From NCBI GenBank assembly GCA_030152405.1, contig JASLJL010000302.1, positions 1-9,451 of the forward strand: a stretch of DNA of 9,451 bases. The letters run 5' to 3'. The translations under genes were made by a program, and so were the position numbers. Shown here piece after piece: positions 1 to 5,970 of this stretch. The notes beneath the pieces are model-generated. The model ran no database searches, was not told the origin of the DNA, and saw only the letters and a list, made by a program, of their open reading frames with translations. Source of the stretch: Gordonia sp. (in: high G+C Gram-positive bacteria). GTDB lineage: Bacteria; Actinomycetota; Actinomycetes; Mycobacteriales; Mycobacteriaceae. Position 1 is the stretch's first letter, and each line of letters starts with the position of its first letter.

Positions 1-12
1 TTCGTCGATCAT
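1..12 (-). CDS. frr: Ribosome recycling factor, first four codons only (partial)
   Basis: Only the first four codons are inside the window, reading M-I-D-E on the minus strand; the gene continues beyond the left edge. Actinobacterial ribosome recycling factors begin with MIDE, and frr normally follows pyrH directly, so the identification rests on this short match plus position. A Shine-Dalgarno-like AAGGA lies 10 nt before the ATG. The 66 bp between the pyrH stop and this start show no obvious terminator, so frr is probably cotranscribed with pyrH. The product, with EF-G, splits ribosomes after termination. The protein itself cannot be assessed from four residues. Confidence 0.75.
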
Positions 13-78
13 GGTCGAGTGTTCCTTCGTGGTGACTGGTCGAGAGTTGGTCGAAAGTGGAGGGTGGAGCCTCGTCGG

Positions 79-816
79 CTAGCTGCTGACGAGAGTGCCG
101 ATCTTCTCGCCTGCGACTGCACGTGCGATATTGCCTCGTTCGAGCAGGTTGAACACGAGAATAGGCATGTTGTTGTCCATGCAGAGGCTGAACGCGGTCG
201 CGTCGGCCACCTTCAGTTCCTTCTCGATCGCCTCGCGATGCGTGATCTGCTCGTACATCGTGGCGTCCGGGTTGGTTCGCGGATCGTCGGAGTAGACGCC
301 GTCGACGGCCTTCGCCATCAGCACGGCTTCCGCCTTGATCTCCAGCGCACGCTGAGCGGCCGTGGTGTCGGTGGAGAAGTACGGCATGCCCATGCCCGCA
401 CCGAAGATCACGACGCGTCCCTTCTCCAGGTGGCGCACGGCGCGCAGCGGGAGGTACGGCTCGGCGACCTGGCCCATGGTGATGGCGGTCTGCACGCGGG
501 TGGTGATCCCCCGCTTCTCGAGGAAGTCCTGGAGCGCGAGGCAGTTCATGACGGTGCCGAGCATGCCCATGTAGTCGGACCGCGACCGGTCCAGACCGCG
601 CTGCTGCAGTTCCGCTCCGCGGAAGAAGTTGCCGCCGCCGATCACGATGCCCACCTGGACACCCGATTCGACGACCTCGGCGATCTGGTCGGCGACCATG
701 GCGACCACGTCAGGATCCAGGCCCACGCCTCCGCCGCCGAACATCTCGCCGCCAAGCTTCAGCAGCACCCTGCTGAAGCCCTCGCGTCCGTTCTCGTTCA
801 CACCGGCGTCGCTCAT
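79..816 (-). CDS. pyrH: UMP kinase (uridylate kinase)
   Basis: Phosphorylates UMP to UDP with ATP in cytosolic pyrimidine nucleotide synthesis; bacterial UMP kinases are hexamers of the amino-acid-kinase fold, unrelated to eukaryotic UMP/CMP kinases. The 245-residue product is of family length and shows the glycine-rich N-terminal loop [11 protein letters not shown] (about 19-29), [10 protein letters not shown] (58-67), the [11 protein letters not shown] segment (81-91), TRVQTAITM (106-114) and the C-terminal [13 protein letters not shown] (203-215). The sequence closely follows the mycobacterial protein. The reading frame stays open 10 codons further upstream, but the ATG at 816 is chosen because AAGGA lies 4 nt before it and nothing similar precedes the upstream ATG at 846. 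The gene sits between a hairpin after tsf and frr, the usual actinobacterial order. Confidence 0.97.
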   Translation of the reverse strand: MSDAGVNENGREGFSRVLLKLGGEMFGGGGVGLDPDVVAMVADQIAEVVESGVQVGIVIGGGNFFRGAELQQRGLDRSRSDYMGMLGTVMNCLALQDFLEKRGITTRVQTAITMGQVAEPYLPLRAVRHLEKGRVVIFGAGMGMPYFSTDTTAAQRALEIKAEAVLMAKAVDGVYSDDPRTNPDATMYEQITHREAIEKELKVADATAFSLCMDNNMPILVFNLLERGNIARAVAGEKIGTLVSS

Positions 817-835
817 CTTTTCCTTCGCTGACAAG

Positions 836-861
836 AGTGTACACAAATCTTCTCTATCTTA
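836..861 (-). promoter_or_regulatory. Possible pyrH promoter -10 elements
   Basis: Between the tsf hairpin and pyrH, the minus strand carries two -10-like hexamers, TAAGAT (861-856) and TACACT (841-836), each 4 of 6 to TATAAT. Neither has a convincing -35 at 16-18 bp. The stretch is noticeably more AT-rich than its surroundings. If tsf transcripts stop at the preceding hairpin, pyrH-frr needs a promoter here. Weak evidence. Confidence 0.3.
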
Positions 862-872
862 GGGCACGACGA

Positions 873-918
873 ATCCGGCCCCGGAATCCGCTGAGATTCA
901 GCAGATCCGGGGCCGGAT
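873..918 (-). terminator. Long GC-rich hairpin after tsf
   Basis: A perfect 13-bp inverted repeat (ATCCGGCCCCGGA at 873-885 and its complement at 906-918) encloses a second 5-bp stem (GCTGA/TCAGC, 890-894 with 898-902). It starts 20 bp after the tsf stop codon and ends before pyrH. There is no run of U after the stem in the minus-strand transcript, so it is not a classical intrinsic terminator; actinobacteria often use such U-poor stems, and it could also be a 3'-end stabiliser or an attenuator of readthrough into pyrH-frr. Confidence 0.65.
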
Positions 919-938
919 GTTCCGATGGAGTCAGTCGA

Positions 939-1763
939 CTACGACTGGCCGACCTCGAAGCGCGTGAACGCGACGACGGACGCGCCGGCCTCGTCGAGGA
1001 CTGCCTTCACGGTCTTCTTCGAGTCGGTGACCGACGGCTGGTCCACGAGGACGACGTCCTTGTAGTAGCCGTTGACGCGGCCTTCGACGATCTTCGGAAG
1101 AGCCTGCTCCGGCTTGCCTTCGGCCTTCGCGGTCTCCTCGGCCACACGGCGCTCGGACTCGACGATCTCCGCGGGGACCTCGTCGCGGCTCGCGTACTTG
1201 GCCTTGAGCGCGGCGACCTGCATGGCGGCGCCACGTGCGGCCTCAGCCGCGACGTCGCCCTCACCGGTGAACTGGACGAGGACGCCGACGCTCGGCGGCA
1301 GGTCCGATGCACGCTTGTGCAGGTAGACGGCCACCTGGCCGTCGTATGCGGCGACGCGACGCAGGACCAGCTTCTCGCCGATCTTGGCCGACAGGGCCTC
1401 GATGGCCTCGGCGACGGTGCCCGACCCGAGCGGGGCGGCCAGCAGTGCCTCGACGTCGTTCGAGCGCAGCTCTGCAGCGGCGCCCAGCACGTCGTCGGCC
1501 AGCTTCTGGAACTCGTCGTTCTTCGCGACGAAGTCCGTCTCGCTGTTGATCTCGATCATGACGCCGTCACGAGCGGCGACCAGACCTTCGGCGGTGGAAC
1601 GCTCAGCGCGCTTGCCGACGTCCTTGGCGCCCTTGATGCGGAGCTCTTCGACAGCCTTGTCGAAGTCACCGTCGTTGTTGGCAAGAGCGTTCTTGCAGTC
1701 GAGCATGCCCGAACCGGTGAGTTCGCGCAGACGCTTCACGTCCGCAGCGGTGTAGTTCGCCAT
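939..1763 (-). CDS. tsf: Translation elongation factor Ts
   Basis: Guanine-nucleotide exchange factor that releases GDP from EF-Tu in the cytosol. The 274-residue product has the N-terminal UBA-like segment ([21 protein letters not shown], split here as [11 protein letters not shown] then [10 protein letters not shown], residues 7-27) and the signature TDFVAKN (76-82) that contacts EF-Tu, followed by the core dimerisation repeats to the C-terminus. Length fits actinobacterial EF-Ts. The ATG at 1763 is preceded by a strong AAGGAGG with 9 nt spacing. It lies 60 bp downstream of rpsB on the same strand, the widely conserved rpsB-tsf operon, with no terminator between them and a hairpin after its stop. 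Confidence 0.98.
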   Translation of the reverse strand: MANYTAADVKRLRELTGSGMLDCKNALANNDGDFDKAVEELRIKGAKDVGKRAERSTAEGLVAARDGVMIEINSETDFVAKNDEFQKLADDVLGAAAELRSNDVEALLAAPLGSGTVAEAIEALSAKIGEKLVLRRVAAYDGQVAVYLHKRASDLPPSVGVLVQFTGEGDVAAEAARGAAMQVAALKAKYASRDEVPAEIVESERRVAEETAKAEGKPEQALPKIVEGRVNGYYKDVVLVDQPSVTDSKKTVKAVLDEAGASVVAFTRFEVGQS

Positions 1764-1807
1764 TGAGGCGAGCCTCCTTCGTAGGATTTGTGTCGGTGTG
1801 AGGCGAG
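1764..1807 (-). promoter_or_regulatory. tsf ribosome binding site flanked by pairing repeats
   Basis: In the minus-strand mRNA the strong Shine-Dalgarno AAGGAGG is followed by CTCGCCTCA just before the ATG, and the same nine bases occur 35 nt upstream (plus-strand TGAGGCGAG at 1764-1772 and 1799-1807). The CCTC in either copy can pair with the GAGG of the Shine-Dalgarno, giving two alternative weak hairpins around the tsf start. This could tune the tsf to rpsB ratio, but the stems are only 4-5 bp. Confidence 0.35.
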
Positions 1808-1823
1808 TCGCCCCGCCGCAGGA

Positions 1824-2681
1824 CTATTCTGCAGCCGGAGCGGCGGTCGCGTCGGCCGAAGCCTCAGTGGGTGCAGCGGCCTCGGCGGGGGCGGCGGTCT
1901 CAGCCGGAGCCGTGGCGCCTGCGAGCAGATCCTGCTCCCACTCGGCGAGCGGCTCTGCAGCGGCTTCGGGCTTGGCGTCGGCCGAGCCCTGGCCTGCACG
2001 TGCCTGCACGCCCTCGGCGACTGCCGAAGCGATCACGCGGGTCAGCAGGGCGGCGCTGCGGATGGCGTCGTCGTTGGCCGGGATCGGGTAGTCGACGACG
2101 TCGGGGTCGCAGTTGGTGTCCAGGATCGCGATGACCGGGATGTTCAGCTTGCGAGCCTCGCCGACGGCGATGTGCTCCTTGTTGGTGTCGACGATCCACA
2201 CGGCCGAGGGGATCTTGGCCATGTCGCGGATGCCGCCGAGGGTGCGCTCGAGCTTGTTCTTCTCACGCGTGAGCATGAGGATTTCCTTCTTGGTGCGACC
2301 CTCGAAGCCACCGGTCTGCTCCATCGCCTCGAGCTCCTTCATACGCTGAAGGCGCTTGTGGACGGTCTGGAAGTTGGTGAGCATGCCACCGAGCCAGCGC
2401 TGGTTCACGTACGGCATGCCGACGCGGGTCGCCTCTGCGGCGATCGACTCCTGCGCCTGCTTCTTGGTGCCGACGAAGAGGATGGTGCCGCCGTGGGCGA
2501 CGGTCTCCTTGACGAACTCGTAGGCGCGGTCGATGAACGACAGCGTCTGCTGCAGGTCGATGATGTAGATGCCGTTGCGGTCGGTGAAGATGAAACGCTT
2601 CATCTTCGGGTTCCAGCGACGGGTCTGATGTCCGAAGTGTGCGCCGCTGTCCAGCAGCTGCTTCATGGTCACGACAGCCAT
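1824..2681 (-). CDS. rpsB: 30S ribosomal protein S2
   Basis: Structural protein of the small subunit, needed with S1-type functions for initiation-competent 30S particles. The 285-residue product shows the S2 hallmarks: the N-terminal [20 protein letters not shown] (4-23), [11 protein letters not shown] (67-77), [14 protein letters not shown] (91-104), [10 protein letters not shown] (124-133) and the [19 protein letters not shown] region (188-206). After about residue 225 comes a low-complexity Ala/Glu/Pro tail of some 60 residues containing the segment [12 protein letters not shown] (244-255); such extensions occur in actinobacterial S2. The frame is open 23 codons upstream, but the ATG at 2681 is chosen because AGAGGA lies 7 nt before it and the conserved protein begins there. 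First gene of the rpsB-tsf operon. Confidence 0.98.
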   Translation of the reverse strand: MAVVTMKQLLDSGAHFGHQTRRWNPKMKRFIFTDRNGIYIIDLQQTLSFIDRAYEFVKETVAHGGTILFVGTKKQAQESIAAEATRVGMPYVNQRWLGGMLTNFQTVHKRLQRMKELEAMEQTGGFEGRTKKEILMLTREKNKLERTLGGIRDMAKIPSAVWIVDTNKEHIAVGEARKLNIPVIAILDTNCDPDVVDYPIPANDDAIRSAALLTRVIASAVAEGVQARAGQGSADAKPEAAAEPLAEWEQDLLAGATAPAETAAPAEAAAPTEASADATAAPAAE

Positions 2682-2858
2682 GAATGTGTCCTCTCTAGCA
2701 GTTTGTCGGCGGCTCGGATCTTCCGTTCCGCCCCTGGCGCCCGCCGCCACATGAGCACCCGGACCGTCTGTGGTCCGGGACCGCGCTCTGCGGTCTTCTT
2801 CATCCCCTCGCGGGGCTTCACGCGGGCGCGCGAAGTCACCCGGGCATACCCGAGTGCG
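2682..2858 (-). promoter_or_regulatory. Structured rpsB 5' leader (candidate ribosomal-protein leader RNA)
   Basis: The minus-strand transcript before rpsB would hold a string of hairpins. In order from the 5' end: 2856-2837 (8 bp, one G-U, loop UAUG); 2835-2816 (8 bp, one G-U, loop GCCC); 2815-2804 (CCCC/GGGG with GCGA tetraloop, abutting the previous one); 2795-2779 (GACCGC/GCGGTC); 2779-2758 (perfect 8 bp CCCGGACC/GGTCCGGG, loop ACAGAC); and a GGCGGC/GCCGCC pairing (2748-2743 with 2713-2708) ending 13 nt before the Shine-Dalgarno. The first hairpin begins where the proposed promoter would start transcription. Autogenous S2 control through the rpsB leader is known in gammaproteobacteria; that this leader does the same is inference. 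Confidence 0.55.
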
Positions 2859-2864
2859 TCGGCC

Positions 2865-2894
2865 AGACTACTCCGATGCGCGACGACCAGGCAA
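2865..2894 (-). promoter_or_regulatory. Probable rpsB-tsf promoter
   Basis: Reading the minus strand, TTGCCT (2894-2889) is followed after 18 bp by TAGTCT (2870-2865), which fits a housekeeping sigma factor (-35 TTGACA 4 of 6, -10 beginning TA and ending T). The predicted start of transcription is near 2858, giving a leader of about 177 nt. The agreement between this start and the first leader hairpin at 2856 supports the call. Confidence 0.5.
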
Positions 2895-2964
2895 ATCACG
2901 GCCGATCGGGCAGTGCGGCGGCGCGTCACGGAACCGCCACGCGACTCGGCGCGTCTGACTTTGT

Positions 2965-3513
2965 ATGAGGGCCTTCACGTTGTTCGTCGCACTGGCGTCG
3001 TTCGTCGCGCCGGCGACGCCGCCCGCCGCTCACGCCCGCGCCCAGTCGGCGTACGACTGGCCGCTGACGCCCCGACCGCGGGTGGCTCGCGGCTTCGACC
3101 CGCCCGCCCGACATTGGGAGTCCGGACACCGCGGCGTGGATCTGGCGGCGACCCAAGCCGCCGCGGTGCTGGCGGCGCGAGCGGGGACGGTGCAGTTCGC
3201 GGGTCCGGTGGGCGGACGTCGGGTGGTGTCGATACGACACGGCGACGGCGTGGTCACCACCTACGAGCCGGTCGACTCCGATCTCCGTCGAGGTGATCAC
3301 GTGGGCCGAGGCCAGGTGATCGGGACGCTGCTCGGCGGCCACGTGGGCTGTCCCGCGTCGGCCTGCCTGCACTGGGGCGCACGTCGCGGAGCCGGTCACG
3401 ATGCGGACTACCTCAATCCGCTGGGCCTGCTGGGAGTCCTTCGGGTGCGGTTGAAGCCGCTCACGCCCGCGGATGCGCCTGGTCGTGCACCGCCCGGAGT
3501 CGTTCCACGCTGA
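2965..3513 (+). CDS. Exported M23 (LytM-fold) peptidase-like protein
   Basis: A 182-residue protein with an N-terminal export signal (MR, hydrophobic 4-16, then Ala-rich with likely cleavage near AHA-R or ARA-Q, 22-27) and an M23/LytM domain (about 30-155). Seen: HRGVDLA (H55 and D59, the first two zinc ligands), [11 protein letters not shown] (74-84), [10 protein letters not shown] (91-100), [11 protein letters not shown] (110-120) and CLHWG (134-138). Catalytic LytM enzymes have HxH at the last site; here the first His is Cys134, with only H136 retained. A similar CLHWG form is, as I recall, shared by the neighbour of rpsB in M. tuberculosis (Rv2891). It may be a peptidoglycan hydrolase of unusual chemistry or a non-enzymatic hydrolase activator. 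A stop codon lies 9 bp upstream of the ATG and no Shine-Dalgarno is visible. Divergent from rpsB; its 3' end overlaps xerC by 53 bp. Confidence 0.85.
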   Translation: MRAFTLFVALASFVAPATPPAAHARAQSAYDWPLTPRPRVARGFDPPARHWESGHRGVDLAATQAAAVLAARAGTVQFAGPVGGRRVVSIRHGDGVVTTYEPVDSDLRRGDHVGRGQVIGTLLGGHVGCPASACLHWGARRGAGHDADYLNPLGLLGVLRVRLKPLTPADAPGRAPPGVVPR

Positions 3514-4345
3514 CATGGGTGTACAGCTCCGTCGTCGCGAGCGACGAGTGGCCCAGCAGTTCTTGCACCACACGCAGGTCGGCGCCGCCTTCGAGCAGGT
3601 GCGTGGCGGCACTGTGCCGCAGTCCGTGCGGACCGATCGAGCCTCCGTCGCCGTCGTCGGTTGCTCGGTGCACCACGCGGCGGGCCATGCGTTGGTCGAG
3701 ACGTCCACCCTTCGCCCCGAGGAGCAGCGCCTCGCCGGACGCCTCGGTGACCAGCGCAGGCCTTCCCGTGCGCAGCCACTGCGCGACCGCCTCGGCCGCG
3801 GGCGCGCCGTAGGGCACGGTCCGCTGCTTGTCGCCTTTTCCGATCACGCGGAGCACCCTGCGGTCGGCGTCGACGTCCGCGAGGTCCAGTCCACAGAGCT
3901 CTCCGACGCGGATGCCGCTCGAGTAGAGGAGTTCAACGATGAGCCGATCACGCAGAGCGATCGGGTCGGTCGGATCGGGCGGGTCGCCGACGGCTGCCTT
4001 CGCCTCCTCCGGAGCGAGCACGTGAGGCAGGGTGCGATGGGCCTTCGGGGCCTGCAGTCGTTGCGCGGGGTCGACGTCCATCACCCCCTCCCGGACCGCC
4101 CACGCGCAGAAGGTCCTTGCCGACGAGACCTGACGGGCAATGCTGGAACGCGCGGCACCGCGCCGAGTGTGCTCGGCGAGCCAGGAGCGCAGGAGCGGGA
4201 GGTCGATCGCCGTCGGCTCGACGCCGCGCGCGCCGGCGAACGCGATGAGGCCGCGGACGTCGCCGATGTACGCGCGGATCGTGTGGTCACTGCGCGCCAT
4301 CTCGTATCGCAGGTGATCTGCGAATCGTTCGAGGAGATCGGCCAT
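3461..4345 (-). CDS. xerC: Tyrosine recombinase XerC
   Basis: Site-specific recombinase that, with XerD, resolves chromosome dimers at dif at the division site. The 294-residue product has an N-terminal SAM-like DNA-binding domain (about 1-90; the [12 protein letters not shown] segment at 19-30 is typical) and a C-terminal catalytic domain with the full set of active residues: R146 (SSGIRVGEL), K170 (GKGDKQR), H240 and R243 (HGLRH), H266 (LGHSS) and nucleophile Y275 (LYTHVS). It appears intact. The frame opens 26 codons upstream, but the conserved protein starts at the ATG at 4345, which lacks a Shine-Dalgarno and has a -10-like TATCCT 6 nt before it. Named XerC over XerD or a phage integrase because of length, sequence and its place beside the siderophore-interacting gene and dprA/comM, as in mycobacteria. 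Its 3' end overlaps the convergent M23 gene. Confidence 0.92.
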   Translation of the reverse strand: MADLLERFADHLRYEMARSDHTIRAYIGDVRGLIAFAGARGVEPTAIDLPLLRSWLAEHTRRGAARSSIARQVSSARTFCAWAVREGVMDVDPAQRLQAPKAHRTLPHVLAPEEAKAAVGDPPDPTDPIALRDRLIVELLYSSGIRVGELCGLDLADVDADRRVLRVIGKGDKQRTVPYGAPAAEAVAQWLRTGRPALVTEASGEALLLGAKGGRLDQRMARRVVHRATDDGDGGSIGPHGLRHSAATHLLEGGADLRVVQELLGHSSLATTELYTHVSVERLRAVHDQAHPRA

Positions 4346-4351
4346 GTGGCC

Positions 4352-4381
4352 AGGATAGGCCAGCAGCACGGGCCGGGTCAG
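4352..4381 (-). promoter_or_regulatory. Candidate leaderless promoter of xerC
   Basis: On the minus strand CTGACC (4381-4376, 4 of 6 to TTGACA) is followed after 18 bp by TATCCT (4357-4352), then exactly 6 nt and the xerC ATG. Transcription would start at or next to the A of ATG, matching the missing Shine-Dalgarno. The -35 overlaps the stop codon of the upstream siderophore-interacting gene, so xerC could be expressed independently of iron. Confidence 0.45.
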
Positions 4382-4389
4382 GACCCGGC
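4372..4389 (-). terminator. Small hairpin at the 3' end of the siderophore-interacting gene
   Basis: GCCGGGT (4372-4378) and ACCCGGC (4383-4389) form a 7-bp stem with a 4-nt loop spanning the stop codon of the upstream gene. No U run follows in the transcript. It may act as a weak terminator separating that gene from xerC, or just reflect GC-rich codons at the end of the gene. Confidence 0.25.
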
Positions 4390-5169
4390 GGGGGCCTCCG
4401 CGGCGCGCTGCTCCGCCTTCCACTGCCGGAAGCCCTCTTCGGTCCGCCCTCGCCGCCAGTAGCCGGAGATCGACGCGGCGCGCTTGGCGCTCACAGCCCG
4501 CTCCTTGCGGATGTAGGGGCGCAGGTTCTTCATCACGGCCTGCGCCTCACCGTGGACGAACACCTGCGGCTCCCCGTCGAGCCAGTCGGCCGCCTTGACC
4601 GCGGCGATGATCGGAGCGTTGTCGCCCGCGAGCTCTTCCGGCGCCTCGTTCGAACCCGATCCCCGGTGCACCCAGGTGATCTCCGCGCCGTCCGGCGCGG
4701 CGAGTTCGATCTCGTCGTCGGGGCCCGCGACCTCGATGAACGCCTTGACGACCGCGTCCGACGGCAGCGCTTCGAGCGCTGCAGCGAGAGCGGGCAGACC
4801 GGCCTCGTCGGAGACGAGCAGGTGCCACGGCGCGGTCGGATCCGGCGAGTAACCGCTGCCCGGGCCGAGGAAGGTGACCGTCTCCCCCGGCTGCACCGAG
4901 GCGGCCCACGGACCGGCGATGCCTTCGTCCCCGTGAACGACGAAGTCGATGGCGATCTCTCGCGCCTGCTCGTCGTTGTGGCGCACGCTGTACGTACGCA
5001 GGACCGGATCGTCCTGGCCGTCAACCGCGAACATGATCTTCACGTACATGTCCGTGTCACCGGTCGCGAGGAAGTCGTCGTATCCGTCGCCGCCGAGCCA
5101 CACCCGCCGCATGTGCGGTGTGAGGACCTCCGTGCGCAGCACCGTCATCGTGTTCTGTCGCTTCGCCAT
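4378..5169 (-). CDS. Siderophore-interacting protein (FAD-dependent ferric-siderophore reductase)
   Basis: Member of the SIP/ViuB family, cytosolic flavoproteins that reduce Fe(III)-siderophore to release iron. The 263-residue product shows the N-terminal FAD-binding beta-barrel with RTYSVR (58-63, flavin binding), [15 protein letters not shown] (75-89, including the phosphate-binding GPWA), the [14 protein letters not shown] turn (94-107), the C-terminal NAD(P)H-like domain with [12 protein letters not shown] (117-128) and FVHGEA (204-209), and the SIP-type ending [14 protein letters not shown] (234-247). The ATG at 5169 has GGAGG about 8 nt upstream. M. tuberculosis has the same family (annotated viuB) at this place beside xerC. 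An iron box 33 bp upstream predicts induction when iron is scarce. The exact siderophore and electron donor cannot be read from sequence. Confidence 0.93.
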   Translation of the reverse strand: MAKRQNTMTVLRTEVLTPHMRRVWLGGDGYDDFLATGDTDMYVKIMFAVDGQDDPVLRTYSVRHNDEQAREIAIDFVVHGDEGIAGPWAASVQPGETVTFLGPGSGYSPDPTAPWHLLVSDEAGLPALAAALEALPSDAVVKAFIEVAGPDDEIELAAPDGAEITWVHRGSGSNEAPEELAGDNAPIIAAVKAADWLDGEPQVFVHGEAQAVMKNLRPYIRKERAVSAKRAASISGYWRRGRTEEGFRQWKAEQRAAEAPAGS

Positions 5170-5201
5170 CGAAGCACCTCCAAAGTCTAATGAGAACTAA
5201 T

Positions 5202-5220
5202 TTAGGCCAGCCTAACAAAG
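5202..5220. promoter_or_regulatory. IdeR/DtxR-type iron box
   Basis: The 19 bp starting TTAGGCCAGCCTAAC match the DtxR/IdeR consensus TTAGGTTAGCCTAACCTAA at 14 of 19 positions by my alignment, with a symmetric core TTAGGC-CA-GCCTAA (5202-5215). Further TTAG motifs continue toward the start codon on the minus strand. It lies in the promoter region of the siderophore-interacting gene, the expected place for iron-dependent repression, and only about 50 bp before the divergent gene at 5272. Confidence 0.75.
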
Positions 5221-5235
5221 TCGTCGCGTGTACGA

Positions 5236-5265
5236 CTGACGCCTGTCGGCGAGGTGGTGTAGAAC
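5236..5265 (+). promoter_or_regulatory. Candidate leaderless promoter of the CCxxC gene
   Basis: CTGACG (5236-5241, 4 of 6 to TTGACA), an 18-bp spacer and TAGAAC (5260-5265) end exactly 6 nt before the ATG at 5272. The layout equals the one proposed for xerC. The only possible ribosome binding sequence, AGG, would sit about 2 nt from the ATG, too close to work normally. Confidence 0.45.
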
Positions 5266-5271
5266 CAGGTC

Positions 5272-5946
5272 ATGAGCGTCGACTTCTACAGTGCCCCGCC
5301 AACGTACTCCGTGCCTGCCGACTGGAAGCTGTCCGACGACGATCGCGAGTATCTGACCGATCAGACGTGGCAGCTCGTCCTCCGCGCGACCGACGACGTC
5401 GAGGAGTACCTCGAACTCTTCGAAGAGGAGTTGGACACCGCGGGCGTCTCCGAGGAGACCGCGACCGAATTCTTCGAATCGGTCATCGATCAGCGTCGCA
5501 CGCAGCAGGCCTCGTGGGGCGACCTCCCGAAGTCCCGCCTGAGTGAGGCCTTCGACGAACTCGCGACCATCGGCGTCGTCGCCCGCGAGGACTTCACGTG
5601 CTGCGGGACTTGCGGGAGCTCGGAGATCTTCGACGAACGCGACGACTCCCGCGAGTGGCGGGGCTACATCTTCTATCACTCGCAGGACACCGACGGGATC
5701 TTCGACCGCAGGGAGACGTACGTCGGCTACGGCGCGTTCGTGCCCGCGTACTTCACCGAGGAACAGTGGATGGCGCTGTCGGATGCGGCGAAGGACGCCG
5801 AGTACGAGCGGATCGTCCGCGATCTCATGGCCGAAGCGCGGGTGATCCTGGAACGGCACGGTGTCGAGGTGTCGTGGACCGGTGATCTGTCGGTTCGCAT
5901 TCTGCTGAAGAACGTGGACTTCCTTGCGCTGATGCCCACGGCGTGA
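5272..5946 (+). CDS. Conserved hypothetical protein with CCxxC motif (possibly DUF6891-like)
   Basis: Function unknown. The 224-residue product is acidic and soluble, with no signal peptide or membrane segment. The first 75 residues are rich in Asp/Glu and look helical (DDVEEYLELFEEELD, 41-55). The centre holds FTCCGTCGSSEIFDE (108-122; Cys110, 111 and 114) followed by GYIFYHSQDTDGIF (131-144) and TYVGYGAF (149-156), and the end has EARVILERHGVEVSWTGDLSVRI (188-210). The central block resembles a family of uncharacterised actinobacterial proteins I associate with DUF6891, from memory and not verified. The clustered cysteines suggest metal binding or redox, though with only three a fourth ligand (for example H136) would be needed. 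It diverges from the siderophore gene across the iron box, so iron control is possible. Confidence 0.88.
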   Translation: MSVDFYSAPPTYSVPADWKLSDDDREYLTDQTWQLVLRATDDVEEYLELFEEELDTAGVSEETATEFFESVIDQRRTQQASWGDLPKSRLSEAFDELATIGVVAREDFTCCGTCGSSEIFDERDDSREWRGYIFYHSQDTDGIFDRRETYVGYGAFVPAYFTEEQWMALSDAAKDAEYERIVRDLMAEARVILERHGVEVSWTGDLSVRILLKNVDFLALMPTA

Positions 5947-5958
5947 CGCGGCGAGTCG

Positions 5959-5964
5959 TAACCT
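5959..5964 (+). promoter_or_regulatory. -10-like hexamer before the lipoprotein gene
   Basis: TAACCT ends exactly 6 nt before the ATG at 5971, the spacing of a leaderless start, and no Shine-Dalgarno is present. No clear -35 is seen 17-18 bp upstream, so this is weaker than the two similar cases in the window. Confidence 0.35.
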
Positions 5965-5970
5965 GACGTG

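Noticed and set aside
837..1766. 309-codon plus-strand open frame opposite tsf
   Set aside because: Antisense shadow of tsf with compositionally biased sequence and no ribosome binding site.
2758..2795. Hairpin pair read as a bidirectional terminator
   Set aside because: It lies between the rpsB promoter and rpsB itself, no U run follows on either strand, and no gene ends nearby; a leader structure fits better.
1788..3296. 502-codon plus-strand open frame opposite rpsB
   Set aside because: It runs antisense to rpsB, whose product is an unmistakable S2; the translation is Arg/Leu/Gly/Asp-biased without motifs, typical of the antisense frame of GC-rich codons, and it then crosses the rpsB promoter.
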